This document shows positions 16,436 to 26,043 of a DNA stretch of 50,726 bases, piece by piece. The notes beneath the pieces were generated by a model. It was not told the origin of the DNA. It worked only from the letters and a program-made list of their open reading frames with translations, and did no database searches. This stretch comes from Clostridiales bacterium (lineage in GTDB: Bacteria; Bacillota_A; Clostridia; Christensenellales; Pumilibacteraceae): NCBI GenBank assembly GCA_031264755.1, contig JAISDO010000020.1:1-50726 (forward strand), written 5' to 3'. Position 1 is the stretch's first letter; every line of letters begins with the position of its first letter. Both the position numbers and the translations under genes were made by a program.

Positions 16436-17848
16436 ATGAAAAAACAAAAGCAAACAGAAGTAGATCAAAATATAGCGGTTGATATAGGTACTAGCGAGCC
16501 AAAAAAGACATCCAAGCGAGTCAATGGATCTGATATCGAAACATCTATTGGTACCCAAAAATCATCTACCAAGCCCAAATCAAATGTCAAGAATTTGCCT
16601 AAAAAATCTATAATAGCTCAAGGCTTAGCTAAATCAAACGAGGCTAAGCCTACACATACTAGATCTGACCAACCCAAATCTAACACCAAAATTAAGCCAT
16701 CGTCCAAAACTAAGTCTGCTGTGAACAAAGTCAGCAATGCCCAAACCAAGCTAGAGACATTTGTGCTCAATTATGATCCAACTCTCTTGACTGACAAGAT
16801 AGATATGGAGATCAAACGTCTATTGGAACAAGGCAAAAAACGTGGGTGGTTGACCTATGATGAGATAGGCGAAAGGTTGGCAGTAGAGTGCGAAGCAAAT
16901 GCTCAACAGATTGACATAGTTTTCAAGGTGATTGCAGACAATGGTATAACTATACTAGAAGGCAGCGATCCTACCAAAGATGTTGTAGATGACTCACTGG
17001 ACAAGATACTTACAGATATCAATCTAGACGACCCTGTCAAAGTATATCTCAAAGATATTGGTAGGATAGATTTGTTGACGCTAGAAGAAGAGACTAAACT
17101 AGCCGAAGCTATAGTAGAAGGCAACAAAAAAGCTGTTGATAGATTGGTACAATCCAATCTTAGACTAGTTGTCAGTATAGCCAAGAGATACGTAGGACGT
17201 GGAATGCTGTTTCTTGATTTGATTCAGGAGGGCAATCTAGGATTGATCAAAGCAGTAGAAAAATTTGACTATACCAAAGGATTTAGGTTTAGTACTTATG
17301 CTACATGGTGGATAAGACAGGCAATAACTAGATCAATAGCAGACCAAGCTAGAACTATACGTATACCAGTCCACATGGTTGAGACTATCAACAAGTTGAT
17401 TAGGGTCAAAAGGTCTCTAGTGCAATTTTTGGGGAGAGAGCCCACAACTAAGGAGGTGGCACAAGAGATAGGCATAACCGAAGATAGAGTGAGAGAGATA
17501 GAGCGTATAGCACAAGATCCATTGTCATTGGAGATGCCAATTGGCGAAGAAGATGATACGGCTATTGGTGACTTTATAGAGGATACTTCTACAGCTTCGC
17601 CTATAGACCAAGCGGCCATAAGTATGCTCAAACAAGCATTGCTACAGATATTTGAGTATTTGACTCCACGTGAGGAAGTGGTCGTAAGGTTGAGATATGG
17701 TATAGATGATGGTCAGCCTAAGACTCTAGAAGAGGTGGGCAAAATATTTGGGGTAACTAGAGAGCGTATAAGGCAAATAGAATCCAAAGCTTTACGCAAG
17801 CTCAAAGCGTATTCTAAGACCAAAAAACTTAGAGAGTTCTCTGAGTAG
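16436..17848 (+). CDS. rpoD: RNA polymerase primary sigma factor
   Basis: The housekeeping sigma factor (SigA/RpoD) directs RNA polymerase to -35/-10 promoters like those seen in this window. In the 470-residue protein the first 110 residues are a lysine- and serine-rich, low-complexity extension. Region 1.1-like sequence follows ([24 protein letters not shown]), then region 1.2 ([21 protein letters not shown]) and region 2 ([21 protein letters not shown], then [17 protein letters not shown]). Region 3 begins [14 protein letters not shown], and region 4 includes [25 protein letters not shown] at 16426-16430 lies 5 bases before ATG. The long basic N-terminus is typical of clostridial SigA. Confidence 0.97.
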   Translation: MKKQKQTEVDQNIAVDIGTSEPKKTSKRVNGSDIETSIGTQKSSTKPKSNVKNLPKKSIIAQGLAKSNEAKPTHTRSDQPKSNTKIKPSSKTKSAVNKVSNAQTKLETFVLNYDPTLLTDKIDMEIKRLLEQGKKRGWLTYDEIGERLAVECEANAQQIDIVFKVIADNGITILEGSDPTKDVVDDSLDKILTDINLDDPVKVYLKDIGRIDLLTLEEETKLAEAIVEGNKKAVDRLVQSNLRLVVSIAKRYVGRGMLFLDLIQEGNLGLIKAVEKFDYTKGFRFSTYATWWIRQAITRSIADQARTIRIPVHMVETINKLIRVKRSLVQFLGREPTTKEVAQEIGITEDRVREIERIAQDPLSLEMPIGEEDDTAIGDFIEDTSTASPIDQAAISMLKQALLQIFEYLTPREEVVVRLRYGIDDGQPKTLEEVGKIFGVTRERIRQIESKALRKLKAYSKTKKLREFSE

Positions 17849-17975
17849 ATCAGTACAATTGTAGTGTACAATGTGCAAATTGTGGGTGGTTTGAGTATTG
17901 CAATTTGGTACATGTCAAAATAGTTGTATAGTATATTTGTTGATTGCAATATTTGTGCACTACTAATTGAAAAAT

Positions 17976-18656
17976 ATGATATCTAAGAGATTGCAAGTCA
18001 TTGCGGACTTGGTGCAACCACAAGGGGTAGTAGTGGATGTAGGGTGTGACCATGGCTATCTATGTGAGTATTTGTTGGATAGGTACGCAAACTTACACTG
18101 CATAGCTTGTGATATTAGTCAAGCTTGTCTAGATAAGGTGCGTGATAGAGATAGATTGTCCAAACGTTTGGGCGACGGGCTTGATGTTCTAAATGTCACC
18201 GAAAAAGTGCATACTATAGTCATAGCGGGATTAGGTGGCAACCTAATGAGCAATATGCTTGACAGGTACCTAGCCAGGTTGTCCCAACAAATAAGTCAAT
18301 ATAGTATACAACTAGTGTTGTCGCCACAATCTGATCAGCACAAGGTTAGGCAATTGTTGGCAATGTACAATTGTGAATTTGTTGAGGATTTTGTATTGTT
18401 GGACGGTGGCAAGTTTTATGATATAATCAAAGTCGTATACAATAGCTGCTATGATTTGGGACCTTCTAATGACAATAAGTTGACACAATTACAGTTGCAG
18501 TTCGGAGTATATTACCAAGTACGCAATCGGGCATTGGCACGCAAGTTGCGTAGAGAGCTAGTTGTATACAGTCAAGCAATCTTGAATGCAACTGATGTAT
18601 CAGTTTTGCAATCCAAAATTGACAATATACGAGAGGTGTTAGTGTGGCAACAGTAG
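17976..18656 (+). CDS. trmK: tRNA (adenine-22-N1)-methyltransferase TrmK
   Basis: TrmK methylates N1 of A22 in bacterial tRNAs with S-adenosylmethionine. The 226-residue protein begins MISKRLQVIADLV, typical of the family. It carries the SAM-binding motif VVDVGCDHGYL (about residues 20-30), the motif IAGLGGNLM and the LSPQSD segment of the active site. The last 60 residues form a helical tail. ATG 17976 is preferred to the in-frame TTG at 17967. TTGTTG at 17937-17942 and TACTAA at 17961-17966 may be a weak promoter. It overlaps the Nif3-like gene by 13 bases, as in the yqfN-yqfO pair of Bacillus. Confidence 0.93.
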   Translation: MISKRLQVIADLVQPQGVVVDVGCDHGYLCEYLLDRYANLHCIACDISQACLDKVRDRDRLSKRLGDGLDVLNVTEKVHTIVIAGLGGNLMSNMLDRYLARLSQQISQYSIQLVLSPQSDQHKVRQLLAMYNCEFVEDFVLLDGGKFYDIIKVVYNSCYDLGPSNDNKLTQLQLQFGVYYQVRNRALARKLRRELVVYSQAILNATDVSVLQSKIDNIREVLVWQQ

Positions 18657-19459
18657 CTGATATTGCAAGATTGATAGAGAGTTTTGCTCCAACTAGTGCT
18701 ATATATGAGTATGACAATGTTGGTCTGTTGGTTGGTAGTGGCAGTATGCAAGTCGACAGGATACTGTGTTGTTTGGATCTGACTACGCAAGTATTGCAAG
18801 AAGCCAAAAGTCTAGCAGTCAACCTAATCATAACTCACCACCCGATAATATTTGGTAGTATCAAGAGTATAGTAGACAATAGTGCTGTTGGTAGGTTGTT
18901 GTTAGACGTGATACAGAGCAACATAGCTGTATATTCGGCTCATACCAATTTGGATTTTGTGCTTGGTGGTATCAATGACTATATTGCGGATATATTGGGG
19001 ATTGTAGATAGTGTGCCAATTGAGCCGTATATAGATAAGGTTCAAGGTCTAGGTAGGGTTGGCAACCTAAGATCCCGCATGAGCGTTGTGGAGTTTGGCA
19101 ATGTGATATCTACATTGTTGCAAGACAATTGTGTACGTATCGTAGGTGACTTTGATAAGTCAATTGGACGTGTGGCTGTTGTCAATGGTGGTGGGGGCAG
19201 TGATATCAAGTATATAGATATGGCATTGCAGAATGGTGCAGATTGTATAGTCACTGGTGATGTCAAACATCACGTTGCCATACATGCTAGAGAGTGTGGG
19301 ATAGTCTTGATAGAGGCTCAACACTATTGTATGGAATATCCATACATAGGTGTATTGGTTGCCAAACTTGTCCAACTAGTTAAGCAAAACAATATCAATG
19401 TGGATATTGTACAAAGTATACAAGATATCAATCCCAAAGTATTGTACACATCTCAATAA
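18644..19459 (+). CDS. Nif3-like dinuclear metal-centre protein (YqfO type)
   Basis: Nif3/DUF34 proteins bind two metal ions and are widespread; a GTP cyclohydrolase 1 type 2 label is often attached, but the role is unsettled. The 271-residue protein has the metal ligands in ITHHPIIF (about residues 64-71), SAHTNLD and the C-terminal EAQHYCMEYP. It lacks the CutA-like insert found in the longer Bacillus protein. The start is GTG 18644, with GAGAGGTG at 18631-18638. The start lies inside the end of trmK, so translation is probably coupled. Confidence 0.9.
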   Translation: MATVADIARLIESFAPTSAIYEYDNVGLLVGSGSMQVDRILCCLDLTTQVLQEAKSLAVNLIITHHPIIFGSIKSIVDNSAVGRLLLDVIQSNIAVYSAHTNLDFVLGGINDYIADILGIVDSVPIEPYIDKVQGLGRVGNLRSRMSVVEFGNVISTLLQDNCVRIVGDFDKSIGRVAVVNGGGGSDIKYIDMALQNGADCIVTGDVKHHVAIHARECGIVLIEAQHYCMEYPYIGVLVAKLVQLVKQNNINVDIVQSIQDINPKVLYTSQ

Positions 19460-19495
19460 ATATCCTCTTGGAATTTGGAAGTAAGGAGTCAAATC

Positions 19496-20200
19496 ATGAC
19501 CAAATTAGAATCTATACTAGAGTATCAAACGATAGATATTCAAAGACGTCGCAAGCTAATAGAAATAGAGACTAGTGATTGTGCCAAACGAGCATATATA
19601 GCTAGCCAAGAATTTGCCAAAGCTAAGCAAGTTATATTAGAGAATGAGACCAAAGCTATACCTCTAGTAGCACACATAGACAATATCAGGTTGCAGTATC
19701 TAGAGTTGCAATCTGAAATCAAGGATTTGCAAACAGCAGTTGAGAATGCTCAAAGCGAAGAAATATTGGAAAATCTTTTGGGCAAATTATATGAATATAA
19801 GTCTAGATTGTCAGACATAGACAAGAGGATGCAAGACAATATAGCCCAAAGCAAGGATATACTTAAAGTATACAAGACAGCACAACAAACGGGCAAAGAG
19901 GCTCAAGATGTGTACAAAGACAACAAAAAACAATTGGAAGATCTTAAGGATAGCAACAAAGTAGTATTGGACAATTTTGATAGGCAGTTGTCAGAGTTAG
20001 ACAAAAAATGTGATAAAGAGCTATTGAGTATATATCAAGAGTTGACCAAAGAACGCAAGGAGCCAGCATTTGTGGCGCTTGTGGGCGATGATACTTGTAG
20101 AGGGTGTGGTATACAGATGTCACAAAAGACCTTGTCTAGTCTCAACAATAATAATATCTGTAGATGTGACTATTGTCGCAGAGTGGTATATAGAGCTTGA
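19496..20200 (+). CDS. Coiled-coil protein with C-terminal C4 zinc ribbon
   Basis: The 234-residue protein resembles the CT398/C4-type zinc-ribbon family often found after nif3. Residues about 5-180 are a long charged coiled-coil (for example LQSEIKDLQTAVENAQSEEI). The last 35 residues carry the zinc ligands CRGCGIQMSQ...CRCDYCRRVVYR. The family's role is not established; nucleic-acid or ribosome binding has been proposed for related folds. AAGGAG at 19483-19488 lies 7 bases before ATG 19496. Same-strand position 36 bases after the Nif3-like gene suggests one operon. Confidence 0.88.
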   Translation: MTKLESILEYQTIDIQRRRKLIEIETSDCAKRAYIASQEFAKAKQVILENETKAIPLVAHIDNIRLQYLELQSEIKDLQTAVENAQSEEILENLLGKLYEYKSRLSDIDKRMQDNIAQSKDILKVYKTAQQTGKEAQDVYKDNKKQLEDLKDSNKVVLDNFDRQLSELDKKCDKELLSIYQELTKERKEPAFVALVGDDTCRGCGIQMSQKTLSSLNNNNICRCDYCRRVVYRA

Positions 20201-20213
20201 TACGGATTACAAA

Positions 20214-20241
20214 TTGATTGTACACTGTGACTTTTTATAAA
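20214..20241 (+). promoter_or_regulatory. Candidate promoter very close to ATG 20246
   Basis: TTGATT (20214-20219) and TATAAA (20236-20241) are separated by 16 bases. The start codon follows only 4 bases later, so a transcript from here would start at or within the first codon. The alternative -10 TTTATA (20234-20239) would place the start exactly at ATG. Confidence 0.4.
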
Positions 20242-20245
20242 ATCT

Positions 20246-20779
20246 ATGGAAGATAGAGTTGGTATAGATGAAGATGTCATGCAAGAGAGTGGCGTAGACA
20301 ATAAAGTTGGGGTCAACAAAAGTAGTCATAACTTGGCACACAAAAAAACAATTCTACAGCGACATATGACAACAAAGATAGAAGATAAGGTACCAAAAAA
20401 AGTTGGCTGGTTTAAGCGTCTAATTTTTGCTCAACCACAAGAAGACGAAGATGTTCTGGAGATGCAGAAGCAAACCAAGCTAGTTAGTGAGACGCTTAGT
20501 AGCAACAAGCAATTGAGTGACTACGTCAATCAATTGGACAAGAAAGTAGAACAGAATAATGCAGCACTGATGCAAACGCTACAGTCGCTCAAAGCCAACA
20601 ACGACTCTCTACTCAAGCAAGTTAGGTCTCTATCCGAGACCAACAAGCAATTGTATGAGAAGTTGCTAGTTAGCAACAAAAAAGCACGAGTTTTTAAGAT
20701 ATTTGCACTCTTGGCATCTATATCTACTATAGCAGTCAGTGTGTGGCGTATATGGAGCTGGCTACAAGGTAATAGTTGA
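20246..20779 (+). CDS. Tail-anchored coiled-coil protein, unknown function
   Basis: Unrecognised 177-residue protein. The first 45 residues are polar, followed by KKVGWFKRLIF. A coiled-coil spans about residues 75-140 (VNQLDKKVEQNNAALMQTLQ). A single hydrophobic segment near the C-terminus (IFALLASISTIAVSVWRIWSW) predicts a tail anchor with most of the protein in the cytosol. There is no Shine-Dalgarno site. A terminator-like hairpin follows 9 bases after the stop. It might be a cell-division or envelope adaptor, but nothing in the sequence shows this. Confidence 0.7.
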   Translation: MEDRVGIDEDVMQESGVDNKVGVNKSSHNLAHKKTILQRHMTTKIEDKVPKKVGWFKRLIFAQPQEDEDVLEMQKQTKLVSETLSSNKQLSDYVNQLDKKVEQNNAALMQTLQSLKANNDSLLKQVRSLSETNKQLYEKLLVSNKKARVFKIFALLASISTIAVSVWRIWSWLQGNS

Positions 20780-20788
20780 CAAAACATA

Positions 20789-20829
20789 GAACCAATCAAA
20801 TATGTATTTTGATTGGTTCAAAATCTTTT
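20789..20829 (+). terminator. Hairpin terminator before pcrA
   Basis: GAACCAATCAAA (20789-20800) pairs perfectly with TTTGATTGGTTC (20808-20819) around a 7-base loop. The tail is AAAATCTTTT, a weak T-tract four bases late. Confidence 0.6.
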
Positions 20830-20898
20830 AGCTATAGCACTAATGAGTTGCTATATTGTTTTGTTCCAATTGCATTTATTGCGGTCGTTTGTCTATAT

Positions 20899-20928
20899 TT
20901 GACTTATGATGTATTATTGTGATACAAT
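20899..20928 (+). promoter_or_regulatory. Promoter of pcrA, predicts a leaderless mRNA
   Basis: TTGACT (20899-20904) and TACAAT (20923-20928) are separated by 18 bases. The pcrA ATG at 20935 is 6 bases after the -10 box, which places the expected +1 exactly on the A of ATG. Confidence 0.65.
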
Positions 20929-20934
20929 AGCGTG

Positions 20935-23115
20935 ATGGATTTTGATTTGGACAAGCTTAATGATATGCAAAGACAGGTATGTCAACATACCAAGGGAGCT
21001 TTGCTTGTTATTGCTGGAGCTGGTAGTGGTAAGACTAGGACACTGACTTGTAGGATAGCTCATTTGATGCAAGACCATGATATAAAACCTTATAATATAC
21101 TAGCAATAACTTTTACCAATAAAGCCACCGAAGAGATGCGTGTTAGATTGAGAGATTTGCCCGATAGTAAGGATCTTTGGATATATACGTTTCATGGTTT
21201 GTGCCTTAGGATCCTTAAATATGGCATAACTGCTATAGGGTATAAGAGTGGATTTAGTATATATGGTGACACCGAAAAAAAGGCTCTAATCAAAAGGATA
21301 ATCAAATCCCTCAATCTAGATGATGACTTGCTCAAAAACGCAATGTATTATATAGGAGATGCCAAGTCCAAGTCTATATCTCCTCAAGATTTTGCCATTA
21401 ATTATCCCAATATTAAGAATGGTGAAGACCAAATACAAGAGATATATGCCAAGTACCAAGATGCGTTGGTGCAGTCTAATGCCTTGGACTTTGATGATAT
21501 GTTGCTCAAAGCACATGAGCTATTGACTAAGGATAGTGCCACTAGGGAGTACTTTGCCAACAAGTTTGTGTACATCAATGTTGACGAATTTCAAGATACC
21601 AACGAGATACAGTATTTGATAGTCAAATTGCTAGCAAGCAAGCACGGCAATATCTTTGCTGTAGGGGACGAAGATCAGAGTATATATGGATGGCGTGGAG
21701 CCAATATCAACAACATCAAATTGTATATGAGAGAGTTTGGAGCTCAATTGTACAAATTGGAACAAAATTATCGCAGTACCCGCAACATACTAGATATAGC
21801 CAACAAGTGTATAGCTAACAATACTACACGTATACCAAAAGTACTTTGGACATTGGAGCAAGAAGGTGCCAAAGTAGAGTATTATGCTGCTAGTGGAGAT
21901 GATGCCGAAGCAGATTATGTCGTAGGTTTGATCAATAGACTAGTTCACAATCACAATGTAGATCCCAATGATATAGCTATACTTATGAGAGTTAATGCAT
22001 TCTCTCGCAATTTTGAAAAACGCCTATTAGCATACAATATACCACACAAGGTGCAAGGTGGGTTTAAGTTCTTTGACCGAAAAGAAATCAAGGATATACT
22101 TGCTTATTTTCGGCTAGCTATCAATCCGCAAGACAATGATGCTTTTGTGAGGGCTTTGTATTTTCCCAAACGTGGCATAGGTGAGACTAGCATTGCTAAG
22201 TTGCAGAATATGTCTCTGCTCACTAGGCAATCTATATATGATATAGCTAGCGATAGCTCATATTATCAGAACTTGCCAAGGACGTTGGTGCCTAGATTGA
22301 CGGCTTTTGTAGAGGTTGTGCAAGGATTGATTGGTCAAGTCCAATTGTCAGATACTCTCAATGATTTTGTGGACTATCTGTACCAAGTGCTAGATATAGC
22401 CAATATATATGGTGATGATAGTGACGAGAGTCACTCACGCTTGCTCAACTTAGAAGAATTTAGGAGTGACATAGCCGAAAAAGTCAATACCAATCCACAG
22501 CTTAGTATCAATGACTTTCTTGATACTGTTACATTGTACGCCGAAGATGTAGATACTGTTGATATCAATAGAGCGGTGACAATTAGTACCATACATAGTG
22601 CTAAGGGTTTGGAGTATGATGTGGTTTTTGTTGTAGGTTGTGAGGAGGGGACATTGCCTATCAAACGTAGTCTAGACAATCCAATAGAGATAGAAGAAGA
22701 ACGTAGATTGATGTATGTGGCTGTCACCAGAGCCAAAAAGCGTTTGTATGTCACTAGTTGTCGGTCTCGTTATATTTATAATAGTGCCAATGATTATCTT
22801 CCTAGTAGATTTCTCAAAGAGTGCGGATTGATAAAGAAGCCCGAAGTAGTAGCAGATGTAGTAAAGAACGCTCCACCTATCAAGACCCAATTTAGGCACA
22901 AGGTGTCAACTATAGCTAAGATTGTTACCCCAATGGACAAAGATCTTAGTCAGTTTGTAATAGGTGCAAATGTGTTGCATCCTAAGTTTGGCAAAGGTAC
23001 TATAGTGAGCGTGATAGGCGAAGGTGCTAGTATGCATGCTATGGTCAACTTTGAGTTGGTAGGTGAACTCAAGCTAGCATTGGCATATGCTCCACTTACG
23101 GTGTCTGTAGACTGA
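20935..23115 (+). CDS. pcrA: ATP-dependent DNA helicase PcrA/UvrD
   Basis: PcrA is a 3'-5' superfamily 1 helicase used in repair, plasmid replication and clearing of the template. The 726-residue protein has all SF1A motifs: Q-motif LNDMQRQVC, Walker A GAGSGKT (about residues 28-34), Ia ITFTNKATEEM, Walker B DEFQDTNEIQY, III GDEDQSIYGWRGA, IV NYRS, V TIHSAKGLEYDVVFV and VI RRLMYVAVTRAKK. The C-terminal tail (VLHPKFGKGTIVSV) is the Tudor-like region that contacts RNA polymerase. A GTG lies directly upstream at 20932, but the promoter geometry favours ATG 20935. Confidence 0.97.
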   Translation: MDFDLDKLNDMQRQVCQHTKGALLVIAGAGSGKTRTLTCRIAHLMQDHDIKPYNILAITFTNKATEEMRVRLRDLPDSKDLWIYTFHGLCLRILKYGITAIGYKSGFSIYGDTEKKALIKRIIKSLNLDDDLLKNAMYYIGDAKSKSISPQDFAINYPNIKNGEDQIQEIYAKYQDALVQSNALDFDDMLLKAHELLTKDSATREYFANKFVYINVDEFQDTNEIQYLIVKLLASKHGNIFAVGDEDQSIYGWRGANINNIKLYMREFGAQLYKLEQNYRSTRNILDIANKCIANNTTRIPKVLWTLEQEGAKVEYYAASGDDAEADYVVGLINRLVHNHNVDPNDIAILMRVNAFSRNFEKRLLAYNIPHKVQGGFKFFDRKEIKDILAYFRLAINPQDNDAFVRALYFPKRGIGETSIAKLQNMSLLTRQSIYDIASDSSYYQNLPRTLVPRLTAFVEVVQGLIGQVQLSDTLNDFVDYLYQVLDIANIYGDDSDESHSRLLNLEEFRSDIAEKVNTNPQLSINDFLDTVTLYAEDVDTVDINRAVTISTIHSAKGLEYDVVFVVGCEEGTLPIKRSLDNPIEIEEERRLMYVAVTRAKKRLYVTSCRSRYIYNSANDYLPSRFLKECGLIKKPEVVADVVKNAPPIKTQFRHKVSTIAKIVTPMDKDLSQFVIGANVLHPKFGKGTIVSVIGEGASMHAMVNFELVGELKLALAYAPLTVSVD

Positions 23116-23291
23116 TTTGTTTTTGTGATAAGTCTACAAGCATAATTTATTGGCAACAATACATATACTTTGGTTTGTTGATTATTAATAAGGTATAGTA
23201 TTGTCTATGCTTTTATTCTACACAAGATGTAAGATGGTTGTTGTCAAAATAATTGTCACCAAAATATTTGTTGTCAAAATAACAAAATTAG
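23116..23291 (+). repeat. Gap after pcrA with a short direct repeat
   Basis: No gene is seen here. TTGTTGTCAAAATAA occurs at 23238-23252 and again at 23268-23282, a period of 30 bases, with a partial third copy (ATTGTCACCAAAAT) between them. A loose inverted repeat pairs 23157-23168 with 23193-23203 (CAATAC...GTATTG). The direct repeats lie just upstream of a promoter and could be a protein-binding site. Confidence 0.35.
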
Positions 23292-23320
23292 TTTACAAAT
23301 AATTTTTTTAAGCATATAAT
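23292..23320 (+). promoter_or_regulatory. Promoter of the acidic zinc-ribbon gene
   Basis: TTTACA (23292-23297) and TATAAT (23315-23320) are separated by 17 bases. The start is expected near 23327, giving a leader of about 92 bases before ATG 23419. Confidence 0.7.
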
Positions 23321-23418
23321 AGTCACTACTCAAGTACTAATATTGTCGTAGAGAGTTAGTTGTAGTTGCTTGTTGGACTTGATAGGATCTAATTTGTAAA
23401 GGAAGCTAGTATCACAAA

Positions 23419-23937
23419 ATGGCTGAAGTCAAAAAAGGCAAAAAGAATAAGAAGAATAGCAATGCAACTGATAAGGGTAACGGACCCCAAAAATCAACTT
23501 ATGTCATGTGTCCACGTTGTGAGCTCAACTTTATGCTAGATGTGGATGAGTATTGTTATGTGTGCAAAGCCGAGATAGGGCTAGTTGACAAGAGTATATT
23601 GATGCCCGATCCAGAAGAGATAGGAGAAGATAAACTCTGTCCAATATGCAATCTTACTTATATAGCTGAGGACGAAGAGTTTTGCTTTTTGTGTGCTAAG
23701 GACAAAGCAGACAAAATTGCGACCAGAGATGTGCGTGAAGCTTGGAATCCTGACGTGGACGAACAAGAGCTATTAGATGATGACGACAACATAGAGATAA
23801 GTCTAGAAGAATTGGAAGAAAAAGAAGAATTGGACGAGCAAGGTATTGTGGAGCATGATGACTTTGAATATGTTAATACAGACGAAATGTTAGAAGACCT
23901 AGAAGACGAGGATGATTTGTACCAAGATATAGATTGA
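23419..23937 (+). CDS. Acidic protein with two zinc-ribbon knuckles
   Basis: Unrecognised 172-residue cytosolic protein with three parts. A lysine-rich start (KKGKKNKKN) comes first. Two matched Cys4 units follow at about residues 31-52 (CPRC...CYVC) and 74-94 (CPIC...CFLC), and look like an internal duplication. The last 60 residues are very acidic, rich in Asp and Glu. Such charge asymmetry suggests binding to nucleic acid or to a basic protein. AAAGGAAG at 23397-23404 is 14 bases upstream, rather far for a ribosome site. A perfect 15-bp hairpin follows the gene. Confidence 0.75.
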   Translation: MAEVKKGKKNKKNSNATDKGNGPQKSTYVMCPRCELNFMLDVDEYCYVCKAEIGLVDKSILMPDPEEIGEDKLCPICNLTYIAEDEEFCFLCAKDKADKIATRDVREAWNPDVDEQELLDDDDNIEISLEELEEKEELDEQGIVEHDDFEYVNTDEMLEDLEDEDDLYQDID

Positions 23938-23963
23938 AGATATTGACAATCTTACACTATTAG

Positions 23964-23998
23964 TATACCTACTACAATTGTATATTGTAGTAGGTATA
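23964..23998. terminator. 15-bp perfect hairpin between convergent genes
   Basis: TATACCTACTACAAT (23964-23978) pairs perfectly with 23984-23998 around a 5-base loop. It lies between the acidic zinc-ribbon gene (+) and veg (-), so it could stop both. Neither side has a T-tract. Confidence 0.55.
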
Positions 23999-24007
23999 GT
24001 TAGTTGT

Positions 24008-24262
24008 CTAGTTGTGAGTTGTCTTGAGCTCGCTCATCTTGATATCACCACATATTACATCGTGATAGCTGCATGACATGCTCTTGATATCTTTGTTGTC
24101 ATCTATGTTGAGTATGAAGACTTGAGGATACAATTGTTGAATACTGCCAGTATATTTGATTATACGTTTGCGACCTTTGTTGACACTTATCTTTAGATTC
24201 TTGCCTACGAGAGCACTCACAAATTCTTTGATATTTTCTATACTGTTGTTGACCTTACGCAT
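24008..24262 (-). CDS. veg: Veg family protein
   Basis: Veg is a small, highly expressed protein of Bacillota; in Bacillus it stimulates biofilm gene expression and its promoter is a classic strong sigma-A promoter. The 84-residue product matches the family in length and sequence: ENIKEFVSALVGKNLKISVN (about residues 8-27), GRKRIIKYTGSIQQLYPQVF, and the C-terminal SCSYHDVICGDIKM. I chose ATG 24262-24260 because the family starts here; an in-frame ATG at 24301 would add 13 residues. Veg usually lies next to the spore-coat gene and ispE, and here it is inverted relative to them. Confidence 0.88.
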   Translation of the reverse strand: MRKVNNSIENIKEFVSALVGKNLKISVNKGRKRIIKYTGSIQQLYPQVFILNIDDNKDIKSMSCSYHDVICGDIKMSELKTTHN

Positions 24263-24500
24263 ATCTAATAAGTATTGCCATATTAGCCACAAATTATCCA
24301 TAAATTGACATTGAGTCCAATCATGTGATTGTCAACATAATTCAGTTGTATGTGGATATTGCCATTTGTCATAGTATACCAAGCTTTTGACCGTTGTGTT
24401 AATGATATCCATATTGGAGTGGAGCTACGATACAGTGTACTAAAATTGGTGGAAGAGTCATATACTTGAGTATTATATATTTAGATGCAGGGAGAGGATT

Positions 24501-26015
24501 ATGAACTTTATACCAGAATACCAAACTGCCAAATTGGATAGTGTGTTGCAATTGGGGACATTGCAAGTTACTGTAGATGCAAGCATGATACCTAAGAGTG
24601 ATGAACTTGTAGACAGAGTATTGTCCATAACTTGTGATAGTGTAGTATTTGCTAGCGAAGTATTTGCTGGTGAGGCTAGATTTGGCGGTTCTGTCAAATA
24701 TAGAGTGTTGTATGTGGATTCTAATGGAGTCAACCAATGCTTGTCGCACTCTGTAGATTTTTCGGACAAGATAGTCCACAATAGCATTACTCAAGCGACC
24801 AAACCTATTTTTACAAGTATGCCGTTGGATACGGTAGTTTTAGGATCTAGCAATCATGAGATACGATTGTCAACGACTGTACAAGTGAGATTGGATGCTG
24901 TAATGCGTCAAGATATCAACTGCCTAATACTTGGTGGCGAAGGTATATACACCAACAACTCTCAGGTGCAATACAATACATGTGTGCACGAAGTATTAGA
25001 TAGTGTTACCGTTGTGGATAGTATACCAGATACTAATGCTAGACGTGTATTGTGTGTACAAAGCAATGCCCAAATCAAGAGTTGTACAACTAGCAATGAT
25101 GTAGTAGTGTGTACGGGCAATATTGTAGCAACCGTCTTCTATGAGATAGACAATAATGTACTCAAGAGTTTGGTATATACTATACCTTGGGTGCAAGAAG
25201 TCTCTGTATTGGGTATAGATAGTTCTAACAATGCTATAGCTACAGTAGATATCAAGAGTACCAAAGTCAATGACATAGACGACAGTGGGCAAATAGCAAT
25301 AGATACTGTATTGACATTGCATGTATTGGTATTTGCTAATGTTACATTTTCGCCTGTTGTAGATGTGTTTAGTGTGCACAACGAATTGAATATTAGGCGA
25401 CAAGAGTGCAAAGTACAACGTGTAAGTAGACAAATCTATGCCGAAGAGCGGATTGATGGCAATGTTACTCTAGATGATACATTGGCAGACACTATAACTG
25501 GAGTCAACAATGCTAAGGTCACTACAACTACAGTTAGGTGCAGCAATGGTTCTGTTGTGCTAGAGGGTATATTGACTTGCAATATATTGTATTACAACGC
25601 TGATCTTAATACTACCAACAATATTAGTCCAGAGATACCATTCAGTATATCTATGTCACAAGATATTAGTGAGTGTGACAATATACTAGTGTTGGGGACT
25701 GTATCAAATATTACTACCAAGATACGTAGAGGTACAGAGATAGATGTCCGTGCTGATGTTGGATTCTTGTTGACGATTGTTCAAGCTCAAAATATATCTA
25801 TTATTACTGAGTTGGAGTTAGGGGCTAAGAGAGCATTGCCCACTGCAGCATTTAGTATTCATATAGCCAGGTCTCAAGAGAGTCTATGGGATGTGGCTAG
25901 AGTGCTAGGTGTTGCTCCCGATACTATATTGCAACAAAACCCAAATCTTTTGATGCCACTAATAGGTGGTGAACGTGTTGTAGCATATAGGCAACTATCC
26001 AACATATCTAAGTAG
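24501..26015 (+). CDS. SPOCS (DUF3794) domain protein with C-terminal LysM
   Basis: SPOCS-LysM proteins occur in endospore-forming Bacillota and their relatives and are thought to build the spore coat or cortex interface. The 504-residue protein has repeated beta-rich SPOCS-type units: VDASMIPKSDELVDRVLSI with the following GSVKYRVLYVD, then NIVATVFYEIDNNVLKSL, then LEGILTCNILYYNADLN. A LysM module for peptidoglycan binding lies at about residues 450-497 (ARSQESLWDVARVLGVAPD, then LQQNPNL). GGGAGAGG at 24490-24497 is close to ATG 24501. The order veg, SPOCS-LysM, ispE is conserved in clostridia. A strong terminator follows. Confidence 0.9.
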   Translation: MNFIPEYQTAKLDSVLQLGTLQVTVDASMIPKSDELVDRVLSITCDSVVFASEVFAGEARFGGSVKYRVLYVDSNGVNQCLSHSVDFSDKIVHNSITQATKPIFTSMPLDTVVLGSSNHEIRLSTTVQVRLDAVMRQDINCLILGGEGIYTNNSQVQYNTCVHEVLDSVTVVDSIPDTNARRVLCVQSNAQIKSCTTSNDVVVCTGNIVATVFYEIDNNVLKSLVYTIPWVQEVSVLGIDSSNNAIATVDIKSTKVNDIDDSGQIAIDTVLTLHVLVFANVTFSPVVDVFSVHNELNIRRQECKVQRVSRQIYAEERIDGNVTLDDTLADTITGVNNAKVTTTTVRCSNGSVVLEGILTCNILYYNADLNTTNNISPEIPFSISMSQDISECDNILVLGTVSNITTKIRRGTEIDVRADVGFLLTIVQAQNISIITELELGAKRALPTAAFSIHIARSQESLWDVARVLGVAPDTILQQNPNLLMPLIGGERVVAYRQLSNISK

Positions 26016-26043
26016 CAATACATCAACAACCTAAAAAATAAAC

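Noticed and set aside
24501..26015. Several long minus-strand frames within the SPOCS-LysM gene and other core genes
   Set aside because: They are complements of real genes with Tyr/Ile/Thr-rich composition, without ribosome sites or recognisable domains.
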